Shown piece by piece: positions 14,501 to 27,700 of a stretch of DNA of 64,000 nt (the stretch's first letter is position 1; each line of letters opens with the position of its first letter). The stretch lies in assembly GCA_013398055.1 (NCBI GenBank), contig VZRS01000476.1:418905-482904 (forward strand), in the 5' to 3' direction. This DNA comes from Ifrita kowaldi (lineage: Eukaryota; Chordata; Aves; Passeriformes; Cinclosomatidae). The notes beneath the pieces were generated by a model. The model saw only the letters and a list, made by a program, of their open reading frames with translations. It did no database searches and was not told where the DNA came from. A program made the position numbers and the translations under genes.

Positions 14501-15749
14501 GGATATCTGAAACTGCATTTGGAATGCCGAGACAATATTCACACACAACTTCTACATCCAACACTGACACAAAAGCAGAAAAATGCAAACTAAGCATGTT
14601 TAAAGTACAAAAATCACCCTACCTTCACTATATATTCTATTAATATTACAATACATGTTTTAATTATGCAACCTATTTATCCACAGTGCTAAAGGAACAC
14701 TTGAAGATATTATTCTATTAACTGCAGCAACACAGCTTGTATTTTTCCACCATCTGCCAGAAGCAGTGAGGTTACATTACCTTTTTTCCATGTTTTCCAC
14801 TGGAACCTGCTTTACATATTAGAAAACAAAGATCTTTCCTACGTATTGCTTATCCAGAGCCTCTAATGATGGAGAGTTTTAGGTACTATTAGCAAAGTGC
14901 CTAAGAAGGAGCTGAAAATGGACAGTGCCAACCCTTTTCAATATCCCCTTCACCACAGTTACATTTCAGGGCAAACTATGGAGAACCATGGGATCTCTTG
15001 TAGCTAGAAGTAGGCTTAAATTCTAAAGATTTAATGAGTCTGCCCACATTTTATTTTCCTTATGGGTACTTGAATATTTCTAATATCCATCTAGATGTCT
15101 CACTTTTTTTCTCAATGACCTTTCCTGGTAGTAACAGCAAAAGTCTAACTACATGTGGTATGAAAGTATGTTTGATGCATAGACAGGCATGGCCTTCAGA
15201 AATAAACAGTGCTGTTGGAAAAACAGGCATTTCCTAAGTTGGGGAGTATAATTTATAATTTTTCTGGACATTTCAAAGGCAACAGCAGCTCATCCTGAGA
15301 TATTTCTACTCTGGGAGAGCAGGTTTCAGTAGTCCTGAAGAAGTATGAGCTACCTGTGCTCTTGGTCAAGACCATCAGCCTAAAGGTCAACCCTCCAAAA
15401 CATAGCTAAAGAGAAATTTTTCCATCAGCATTACAGTCTCCTCTTTTTAGCTACAAGAATTGCTTGCCATGCGACCATAGCTGTTTCAAAACTTTGGAGG
15501 AAAAATGGTTCTTTCCTCCATGACTTCTGACACATCAGCAACGTCTAGTTTGCTGATAGGGAGTTGTGTCCTCTAGGATCCTCCTTGTTCAAAAACACAT
15601 AAGCACAAAAAGCTCTGGCTTTCTAGCTCCCAGAAGCACTGAAATGGCAGGGGATTTCAGAAATAACGTAAAACCTTTCAAAATGAAATGTCATTGGGAC
15701 TTTTTCACACCAAAGTTAAAATAACAATAATAATAATAATAATAAGAAC

Positions 15750-15781
<32 letters not shown>

Positions 15782-18700
15782 TAAAGCAGCTAAGTTCCTT
15801 TTCTCCCATTTTGGAATAGCACATTATAGAACTGTGCCTTAGATTGACATTAATACATGAAAGGCCCTGTGTAGCAGCCTGATTTCAAGAAAAGAAACTG
15901 AATTGAGAGAGAGGGTCTATTCAAAGAAGCAAGTATTTGTCAGCAGAAGCATATGTTATACCCTCAGCATCCCATGAAATTGGTTACACATTATAAGATG
16001 TAGATGAATACATGAATTTTTACTACAGGTGAGGTGTGCTATGTGTTCAAGTGACTTCAGGCCAGCTTTTCAACTGATGAAAAAAGATAAGACACTGACA
16101 GATATTTAGGCAGCAAAGGTTGCAGATAAATGTCACATGACTTTCAAAACTTATCTGGCATTAAATTAATTTCTTTAAATTTCATTAAATTAATTTTCTG
16201 CACCTTTAGAGGCTAAAATTTCATTTGAAATCTGTCTTTTTAACATCAATCCACTGCGTGCACCCAGAGTTCTGAAACAGATGTAAAACACTTTCTTCCC
16301 AGAACACTAATAAGAAACTGTGAATATAATTAGGAATATTTATCAAAAAGGAATTTAATTCACACCTTGCTTGCCTCCAGTTCTTTTTATACAACAGATA
16401 ACGTAGCAGTCACTCTTTAAAGTGCTGCAGGGAATTTAATGTAAATGCATATTTTGCTATCAAATCTCTATCTTATACTGAAAACATAGCAGCTACACTG
16501 GAATATAATGCAACTATATGATGTGGTAGAGGATATTCCTTGCTTGGAGCCTAATTGCTGCAATTCTCAGGCATAACATCCTACCCCAAAGGTTTTCTAT
16601 CAGAACAGCTTAAAAGCTAATTCCCACAAATGTTCAGGTAGTGAAACTGCCTTCAGTCAGCTACCTTCTCTTACAAAGAAAGTATGGACTATTAGTGTAT
16701 TTAGAAGTTTAATGACTTTAGAGACTGAATCTGTGATCAGTGGAGATTCTCACAGTAGATCCTCTTGACTGCTACTCATTATCTGTAGAAAATAAAAATT
16801 AATTTGTTTATCTCTGCTGATCTAAATTATCATACTGGATGGATGTGAGGCAAGAGGATGCATTCCTGGTAACAGTATTTCAAAATTTTTGTGGCTTGGA
16901 CAGCTTAAACTAATCTGGCAGCTCCTTGATAAGCAATTGAGCTCCCAGAAGCATTACTGTGGGATGTCACAGAATCATAGAATGGCCTAGGTTGGAAGGG
17001 ACTTTAAAGATCATCTAGTTCAAACTCATCTGCCATGGGCAGGCACATTGTTCACTAGACCAGTTTTCTCAGAGGCCTATCGTTGACCACTTCCAGGGAT
17101 GGGGCATCCACAACTTCTCTGGGCAAACTGCTCCAGTGCCTCACCACCTTCACTGTAAAGATTTTTTTTTTCTAATATTGAATCTAAACTTACTCTTTTT
17201 CAGTTTGAAGCCATTCCCCCTTGTCCTGCCCCTATCTGCTCTTGTAAATAGTCTTTCTCCAACTTTCTTTTAGGCTTTGTTTTGGTAGTGGACTTGATTT
17301 CATCACTAATCTATACTGGGACTGGGTGTTTCTTAGATATGAGAATTTGACTGGGGTGATTAAGCAATATCACAGCAGAATTTTAAGGGAAAGCAAAAAT
17401 TTCACTCTTCAAAGCAGTCTGAGTGAGGCATGGCTGTGGGGCTGTAGTATTCTTTCAAAGTCTATCTCTTTAACTGTCAGTACCTCTAGAACGGCAAACA
17501 GTTGAGAGAGTTAGCCTGGATTTTGGAAGAGCTTTTCCCCACATTTTCTGTGTCACCTCAAGCAACTCAGTCTCTCAAAGTTTCAGATCCCCAGCTGTTA
17601 ACTGGGAATTAAAGTAATTTACTTCTCCATAAGGGTGTTGTGAAGGTTATCCATTACAGACTGCGCAGAGTTTAGAAACTATGGTCCCAGCATACATAAA
17701 TACCTATGATACAATGACCATAAAGCAATGTGTATAAATTGTGTCACAAAATGCAGCTTCTGAAAAATTGGTACCACTGTGCAAGGAAGGACTCACCAAG
17801 GCAGAACACTATACACTGAGTTCAAAGTGTACAAAAGCAATGAAGGAAAAAAAAGCCTTTTTCAAAGCTGATTCAATTCGCTGAAAGTTGACTGTTTTTT
17901 CACTTATGACTCTTAAAAAGTTCCTAAATGTACTTTTAAAAAAGGACAAAAAAAGCACAATTACAAGCTAAATGATTGCACAACACACACAGACTGAGAA
18001 TAGGTCTTTTTCTAGTTTTGTGTTCCATAAGGCACTTCACAAGCCCATCTTTCAGACACAGGGTTTATGTTTAGAAGAAAACCACCATAAATAGTATCAG
18101 GGGAGGACAGCAAAGGCTTCTTCAGGAACACCTCATCAGCATCCAGCATGCAGGAGAAGGGTGCAGATAAAATTATCTTGGGAAGGGCTCACTTCTGTGT
18201 TCGCGTGTGTTCGGTGGTTGAAGGAGTCCTTGGCTCCCTGCCTCTGTTCCCCTCTCCACACAGAAAAGCTGTGTGCATACAAGAAAGGGTGATGTGATTC
18301 TTTGGGTTAGGATTTTTTGTGTTTGTTTGGCCCCATGTAATAATTGGTTCAGTCTAAACCAAAAATTTGCTTCCTCTGAGTATTTACTGGGTGAAAAGGA
18401 TGCTGTGCCTCTGTGTCTATCTTACTCTGTAGCCCGTCAATTTTAGAGGCTTGTATAATAAAAGATGGCTGAGTTTAAGTCCCTGATCCAATAAATGTTT
18501 ATGTACAACAGTCTGTAGCAATACCAACATGAGAGATTTTCATCAACTCACATTCCTGGCTAAAAAATGATCTTGGAATCTGATTAATGTGGGATTAAAT
18601 CCCCTTAAGTAGAAGACACAAATCCCACAAATCCCAGCTGAATACCTTAAGCAGCAGCCTGAATGGTGAATGGTACATCTTCCATGATGATTTTATGAAG

Positions 18701-21700
18701 ACTATAAATTGATTCCATTTGAAACTCCTCATTATTGGCTTCAGATTGTTTTTCTTCTTGGGGAGGTGGGGGGAAGCCAGGGTAAATATCAATTTACTTC
18801 TAAGTTAAAGTGCCATTTGTATATTCCTTTGAGAAGAAGGACTGCAGGTATTACAGGCCCCTTTTGAGCCCACAAAAATGTGTGTGTATGTGTTTCTTGC
18901 ACATGGTCTAATCTATATTTTGGCATCACAATTCTCCCACAAGAATGTAAGATTATTTTTCAATTGCAGCCTTATCAGTAGGTTGCAGTAACTGGGGAAT
19001 AAAGAATTCAGGTCTTCATCCCTACAGCTTGTATGTTTTGACATCTGCGTAAGTGAATTAATTTTCAGAAGTATTGATCATCTAATTGCCTCCAGCACCT
19101 TAAAAAATTAGTATCCACAACACATTAAAAGCCTATGAGTGAAAATACTGGTTTTTACCTCACATTAAACTTCCAGACAATCAGAAAATACTAGTAAGTG
19201 TATGGCAGATGATTTAGGAAGTATGAAATTTTTTCAATGGAAGATTTTGTCTGAGGCATACAAAAGAAATACGTGACATTTCAGACGAATTACTAACCCT
19301 AAAAATTGTGGGGATTTTGTGTGTGAAGTCATGAGAGTTCCATAAATACAATCCACTGGCAGGAAGATACTATACTAAAGAGAGTTAAAATCCCATGATT
19401 AGTTTAAACAATTGTTATGTATCAATTGAATCAATATAATTAACAAAATAGGAGGTTAAAGGAAAAATAAAGATTTTCCATCTGCTGAATTAAAAATATT
19501 TATAGTTGTCTGCTGTGCTGTGAAATAGTGACCAATGAATTTACTTTTAACATAAGAAGACAGTGTTCTACCCGAAGACAATAGTTCATAACAACAAGCA
19601 TTGCAAATTTTTAAACCCCTCATATAAAACAACAATAACTTTTAAGGCAAATCACTGTGGTATGGCTGACAAATAACAGGTTGCATCCACTTACCCTTGT
19701 CTCTCCTCTTCCCTTTTGGTGGTGACACCAAAGATGACAGCATTGCAGAGTCACTTTAGGCCTAACAGACTTCAACTGGCCCTTTTAATGCCAATTCTTA
19801 GATTCAGATTTGCCAAAATCTGTCAGTCTTCCCAGACTTAGAAAGTGGGGATTACCTATACAGTATTTCTCCCTCTACTGCCTTCAAGTATCTCTTGCTT
19901 TGTTTTAAATCACATTAATGAAGTATATGTGTCTGAGGTGGAGCTTTCCCATTCTTTGCAATACCTAGTAAGTTTTAAATGCTCTCATATAAAACATGAA
20001 GCTTTTTCCTATCAGGTCCTAATTTCACTGAACCGGTGCATGGTTCCTGGAGGAACTAAACACCCACCTTATTTTGAATCCTATTTACTCGCTATGCCAT
20101 TTCACTTACTCTGTGTCTCAGAGCACAGAGTAATGCCTCAAAGCATTTGGCACTTACCACCACCATATTACAATTTCTGGGTTTTAGCCATGCTATTGAA
20201 ATAGCATTACCAAAATTACTAAAATTTCTATGAAGTTAAAAAAGGTAACTTTGGTAATCCAAGTGATTTTTAATGAAGAACCCAAAAACTTAACAAAAAA
20301 TTAACACAGTTAATATTTTCTGGTTTGTTTACTCTATTTTATTTTCCATACTTCAGCTGTAAAACAGGGTATATATTAGTAAACATAACATACCAAAATC
20401 CACAAGCTTGACTCCTCCTTCAGTGGTCAAAAGGATATTATTTCCCTTAATATCACGGTGGATAGTTTTGTTTTCATGCAAGTGCTGAAGTCCCTGGAAG
20501 GTGAGATGTAAACATGAACTTTTAACAACAGCTCTGTCCTCTGTATTACATTTGCAGAAACAACAAGGTAGTAGAAAGGTATGAAAAATATTTAAAATAT
20601 TTTTTTAAATCCAAAACCACAGGGATGTCAAAACCACTTGCCACATGACAAGGAAAAGCTATTTTTTAATTGTCCCACTTTATGTCAAATAGAAATTTTA
20701 AGATGAAAGCAGAAAAATATCACTATAAACCTACATATAATACCTTTAGAGCATAAACTCAAAGAAAACTACTAAGACCTAAATTCCACCAGAGAAAGTG
20801 AAATTTCAGTTATAAGAAAATGATAAATAAAGACACTTGATCCTAATGAGCAAAACCAAATTCTTGTAGCAGGGTTTGAATTTGCTTGATATGTAGATCG
20901 TTTTACTATAAAAATAGTTTGGATCCAGACATAGAAAGCAGAACACTATTTTGATGATATTTCTGCTATTTCTCAAAAGAAAAGCAATTTTATTGCTGAA
21001 CTGTATTTACTAAGAAAATTGATCAATGGTCAGTAATCAATTTTCATTCTCTTAATAGTGAAACAAACAGATTTACTGCTATTTACCTCGCTTGCTTAAA
21101 AAGAACTATCCTAATCACACATTGCCTTGATTTCATTAAACACTGCCATAATACAAGACAGTGAGATGTGTTAGTGGGGACATGATCTTCATTCATTTTA
21201 AAAAAGTATGAGCGAATATTGACTGTCCTTTCATTGAAAGCTTATCTTACCATCAGAGCTTCTCGTAAAATGTAAGCAATTATAAGTTCATTCATCCTTT
21301 CACCTCTCTTCAGAAATCCTTTCACAAGATCAGTCACAGATCCACCATTGCACAGCTACAAAACACAAGGGGGATATAAAAAGGAATTAAGGAGTGTTAG
21401 AGTAGTGTCTTGGGGTGACTCCATCATGCATATCCCCTATCACGGCTTTATGCCAAACAANGCCACCTGGTTTTCACTTTCAGTATTTTTTTGTATCCGT
21501 GGCCAAATGAGATTCTACTAAACTGACAAACCACAAATTTGTCCTTAAGTCTACCATTTATACAAACAACATACACAGCAATTTTTGCCAATTATTTTTC
21601 ACTACTTTCTGCATTTAATTCTTCTTATCCAAACACAAGTACAGTAGTCTATCTCTTTATTTTCCTGTATCCATGACTGCTTTTCACTGAAACAGAAGTC

Positions 21701-24700
21701 AATTACAGTGCAATAAATTAGCTGTGAAGGCACATTTTGTGGGGCATACTAATTGCTTCTTATATTCATCATGTGCAACTCACCACCAATGCACATTATT
21801 ACAACACCAATTCTCAGGTACAAAAGCTACGTACAGTATAAAATGGATTTAAGGCTTCAGAAGACAGGCAGCAGAGAAATTTCCCCAACATGAAATCTTA
21901 CAACGGTAAAGCTGCCCTTTTTGCCAAGCAGCACTTAATTCCTAGCATAGGAAGGTGAGATACACAAGGCACGGGTATCGTGGAATATGATGAAAGCACT
22001 GTGGAAAGAAAGGTCTCCCACTGAAACAAGGTGTGCCATGGGTGTAAGACTAATTATAGCCCTTGTTGCATCAACCCTGTCAGCTCCTTGTTCCAGATGC
22101 AGAGCCACAATCTGCTCTGGACAATCCTCTCTCACTCTCCAGAGGAGAGAGCCCAGCCAGACTCCTGCAAACCCCTGTCCTGTCCCATATGCGTGGGAAG
22201 AAGAGATCTGGCGCTGCTCCCTTAAACGATAGTGAGCACACATTACCAGCAGATTAGTTTAGACTGCAGTACTTCATATGTTCATTTTTATCACTTACAG
22301 TTTCTCTGCAGGAAGAAGCAACAATGTAACGCTAGTGAGTATCTACTACTGTAGGAGTTACACGTCTGCAAAGATGAAATTAGCACTTAAGCCCTTAAAC
22401 TATCCATAATGCACCTGACAATCCTCATTGACTGAGGAGCCATTGCCTCTACAAAGGAGTAGCTGCTTCCAATAAAACAGTAAAATAAACTTTAATTCTT
22501 ATACAATATTGTCATCCAGTAGCTTTTCACATGAAATTAAATACCCACGTAAGGTATTTTAACAATGCAGCACAAAACAGTAATTCCTTTTCACTACTTT
22601 TGAAGTATATTCAAATCAAGGGCATAATTTACCAGTAAAAACTTTCAACTGCAGAATTCTAGACATCAGATTCTTTTGTGTATGTATATTTTTCATCTGT
22701 TCTTCTATACCCCTACATTTTTTTTCTGTGCTGCAATTAAAAAAAGGCTTGCACCTTACAGTATAAAGCATTTTCTATCCCTTTGTACCCAAACATAACA
22801 ATAATTCTCTCATTACATTTGAAACCCCTAGGCTGCACTGAACTTGCACCACATGAATGCCTCCAGAAAAGCCATGCAATACATAACTCTTGGTGCAAGA
22901 TGTGTCCCCCATCAGGTCAGCAACGGCTCTGGTCAGACAGAGGCTGAGCTCTATAGCAACAGTCTTGGAACTCACTTAACCTCACCCTTACCTAAGTGGG
23001 ACAATATGCATGCTTAGATCGGGAAGAACTCATATGCTTAAATGGTGGGATTAAATGCTTTGCTGGATAAGGATCAGATTCCCAAGCAGGATTTCATTTG
23101 CTGTCATTAGCCATGCTGGTCTGTCTTCTACACTGACTTTTTCAAGTTAGTTATTTTTTTACAATGACATTATCTTTTCAGGGTTTCCATCATTTCAACT
23201 TCGGCACATCACTGACATATTTAATCAAACCAAATGGATTACAACAATTCTGGTTAATTTAATGCACTTGAATTCAGGGCACTGAAACTGTCTGAGAAGT
23301 AACAAACTAACTGTGAAATACATTACACATATGACATTCTTCAAACTATTTTTCTTCATTATCTCATATTATGAGATGTAATAATTTGCTTCTTACAGAT
23401 GGATCCTTTTTCTTTACAGAGCTGTATATCTGTTCAATGTAAAGAAAACCAATGCAGAAAGGAATATATTATTTTTATAGGCAGAACAAGGGAGAAACTA
23501 CACCTCAGAAATCACCCTCTTTAATGTTTAGGCAGTGAAGCCAACACTGAATTTATTTCCCTGGGTCAACAATGCTAATTTTTACTTCCTTTAACATGTT
23601 GCTCTAACTAATTTTTCTACTACTCTCATAAGATATAAATCCTTATTATGAGATAAATACCTGCACTACAAGATAAGACTTACTTAAAATATCAGGTAAC
23701 GTAAGATATTAAAACTCTGATTAATTTAGACCAAACAAAACCTGAACATGGGTATGTGAAAGGTCTTGAAATAAAGGACCCAGAAGTCAGCCATACCACC
23801 ATGGAAACCCTCCACCAAGTCCCAAGGCAGGGTGGCTGCACAAACAGAGTTCAGCTGAGGATGTTATAGACACAGGTTCTTGCACACACACACAGGGCAG
23901 GGCAACTTTTCTTTTGCTGCTTCTGTGTCAAAGAGCTGTACTTTCACTTACATCAGACAATTAATATTTTTCTGAGACCACGAGCATAGGAGGGAGAGGA
24001 GAAAAAAGGCTGGGTATTAGAATGCAAGCAGCTATAAGGAGGAAAAGGGATTACTGGAATACAACTACAATTAGAAAAGGAGATTATGGCAGACACTGTA
24101 TGTGTGTGCTCTACACTGTGGGGGTGGGAGGGGGGAACGATGACGACAATGATGACACAGGTTAGTATTAACCTGTTCTATTTTTACCATCATGGGTAAA
24201 ATGCTGTCTCTGCTCTAATTTCCCATCTCTACTGTGCATTTTTTGCAGGTGAAGCTGCCACATGTCCCTAAAACTATGCACATAACTAAAGTTGAAATGG
24301 TGATCCTTTCTCCTGACTCAGGGTAGCAAGTTGCATGTGTACTCGATCCAAAGGTATCATAAACACTTCAAAAAGTCCCTGTCCCAACAAGTCAGGCTAT
24401 TCTCTTCCCTTTCAAAACAAGAAGCTACAGAAAGTCATGATACTCCTGCCCAATACAGTGATGGACCATGCTTGCTTGAGAATTTGAGTAGATGGTAAAT
24501 AAATTGTCCTTGGGGATGTTGATCAGGATCTACTCCATAGAAACCTATAGGAGTGAAAAACCCTAAATCATTAAAAAAAAAAAACAAAACCACATTACCT
24601 TGATTCATACAGTCCTTTAATGAGAGATTATGGGATAAACATTATTTAGCAGTACTGCTAGACAGAAAGTTTCCTGGGGTGTTGTTAAATATTGCAACTC

Positions 24701-27700
24701 ATAATTATGGTATCAGCTGCTTCTCAGTAGTATGCTGTCCACAGTAGAAACACTGTGTAGCCTCTTACCAAAGCTGCTCAGTTTGAGTTAAGCCAACTGA
24801 AATGCTTGGGTGACAAGAAATCATGAAGGCAACAGAGATAATTTTTTAAAAAGATCTTTCTAGTTTTCAGTGAAGGATCTAGAGAAGGGAGGTGCTGGTA
24901 GTTATTATTTTGTTGCAAACCTTGTGAACTCACATGACCAAATAGCTGATAAGTGTGTGTCATTTGCTGTACAGAATTTGGTAAAATCTCCTCAGAACAC
25001 CTTGATGACGGGCACTGTAAGCAGAGAACAGCAAAAGCACAGAGAACTCGGGAGGCAGTCATGCAGCAGGAGCAACATGTCAGTCTGAGCTCTGCCACAG
25101 GGCTGCTCCCTACCCTGAAGGTCAAAGCAACTCACCAAATGAAATGGCCTTTCACCTGTCATGACTCATGGCCTCTTCTGGGAGGAGAGGGTCATAACTC
25201 TGTTTCTCTCTCCCACACATTCACATACATTCTCTCCTGCATACACAGAAACATTTCTTGTGGTTTGTATCAGATGGAAGCCCCCATTTAGCTTTGAATA
25301 CAGTCAGCTTAAAGGGACAGACTCTTGCAATGTCCAGCCTATGAGACATAGCAAGAGAAGATATTCGTGATCATCCCACAGGGAAGTAATTTAGAAATGT
25401 CAGAACTTTGTACATGAGCAATTTTCATCAAATTAGTATTAGTCACTTCTTCTATTGTATCCTTATGATTTAGAGGTATTTTCCTTACCGTCAGTTTTTT
25501 CAGTGCCTGCATTGATAGAATGCAAATATTATCTACAAAAACAAGCAACTAAAAGGAGGGTAAACAGAACTCTTGAGGCTACCTACAATGGGGTGGAGAA
25601 GACAGAGACAGAATCTTCCTAGTGTCACACAGCAAAGGATGAGAGGCAACAATCCTCCACTGCAAGTCAGGAGTTTCCTACCGGACATAAACAAAAAATT
25701 TTCCTACTCAGTTAAGCACTGGGAGAGATTACACAGTGAGTCTGTGCTATATCCATCCTTGGAAATATTCAAACTTGAATTGAAAAGACTAGTCTGTAAC
25801 ATTTCAGTTAATAGTCTTTGAGCAAGGGGCTGGACCAAATAACTTCCAAAGGTCCCCTCCGTGCTGTATTTTTATATGATTCAGAATATATGAATTTAAT
25901 GAATTTTGAATTCAGTTCCTAGTCTGGATATTCAGACAGCAGAAAGAGTGAGAAAGAACGAAAGAAACCTTGCATACCTAAGCCAATGGAAAGAATAATT
26001 TAATAAAAGGTTTGACTCATATAAAAATCTGCCGTAAAGAGCTGTAGCTCTGGTGGCCATGCATAGCTGTATCAAAAAAGGTGCTTAGGAATCTTCTACA
26101 CTGGTAGAAAAGGGCTCCTCCCTTGTGATTTTCTGGCACTCAAAAAGGCAAAGACTCATACTGGGATGACATGCAGCTCTCCACCCACCCATCTGCCACA
26201 ACCATGTGCTACTGTAATTGAGCTATTAGTATGCTAAGCTATCCTCAGCAAAAAAATTATAAAAAAGCATGATCCTAACACATGAAATGTCACTTAAAAT
26301 TGCCATCACATCACAGTCATGCAGATGTTCTTTTTAGGTCTTAGTCACTCTAACCCTGTTACACATTTCTCCTCTTCAGCTCTTCTCGATCCTGATGCCC
26401 GTTGAATAAAGATTCAGTATCACCTCCCTTTTGAAGAAAACTATCACTTGCACTTTTGTGAGGGCCATTACAGCCTTTAATCATCCAACTGCTCCTGGCT
26501 TATGCATCTGTACTAAGCTGTCAGGTACTGTTTGCTTGCATCAAGCAATTGTCAAGGTGCTTTCATCTTACTTCAGCAGCTTGGATGCAAACAGTGGGAC
26601 AACTACAATTACTTCCTTCCCTGTCTTTACAGGCTGTACAGACATAAATGACTGGGCAGCACATCACATATGCACAATTTATGTCATGCATGAATTACAG
26701 TTATGAAAAAGTCCAACCTTGCTTTAATGTTATCACACACAAGAATGCTAAAAGCATCACAGGCACTAATCTCTATTTTTTCCCTGTTCTTAGAATAGAT
26801 CAATAATCTGACCTGTTCCCCTAAGCAGCACTGCCAGTCTCTGAGCTGACTGCAGCTTCCTTTCAAGACTGCTGTAAGAACAGAAGATTCTTAGTTGTGG
26901 CTGTTTTGTCATCATAAAATTACTGAAGCAGAGGAGTAAAAGGGACATCAAGAAATCACTTAGTCCACCCCATATGCACTGTGTAGAGACCTGGGACTTT
27001 CAGATATGATAGATATACATCTAACTTGCTCCTAAAAATCTCTCGAGGAAGATTCCAGTCTTCTAAGTAGCCTGTTTCTGTGTTTCTCTAGCCTGATAGA
27101 GCATTTTTCCTGCTATCCAACCGATAGCAGGAAATCCTGTTTGAATCCTTTTTGCTTCCAACAAAACTGTATTATTTTTGCCCATCCTTTCAGCAGTACA
27201 TGATAATAAATTATCATTATTTTCTATTTCCATCCCTGCCAGACTACTATCATGATATGTCTCTTTTTTTCTCTTGTTAGTTGTTGTAACCTTTTGAAAT
27301 TCTCCACATTTTCTCCACTCAGACTGGCTTCAATTTGCCACTGATGTTTGTCTCACATTTTGCCCCAACATGCATACAGAATTCCTTTGCAAGTCCTGTC
27401 TTAGCTGAGAAAAGCTGAACAGAACACAATCGTCTCCACTTTACAGAGAATCCCTTTCTGCAGAACGACAGCCTGGTCAGGTATGTCCCATTTTTTATTC
27501 CGGTGGACATCAGTACTTTGCATGAATCTCTTTTCTGTGATTCAAAAAAATTCCTCTGCTAGTCACAACTGTGAATATGATGCTATTCCCCAATCTGCCT
27601 TTAATTAAACCAGGTATCCACTTCAAATTTGTATGTGGACTTTTTTTTATAACTCAAGTTATTACTGAACAGAAACAGACCAAAAGCAGATGCCTCCTTG

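Larger units (their letters stand above)
6175..20393 (-). other. MYO3A: MYO3A 14.2 kb intron between exons 4 and 5
   Basis: This large intron holds a TA microsatellite, an 80-bp-period tandem duplication, a 14-bp tandem pair, a CR1 reverse-transcriptase fragment, a CR1 3' end, a MIR-like SINE and an AAT microsatellite, each listed separately. The remainder shows no gene or RNA feature I can support. Confidence 0.75.
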
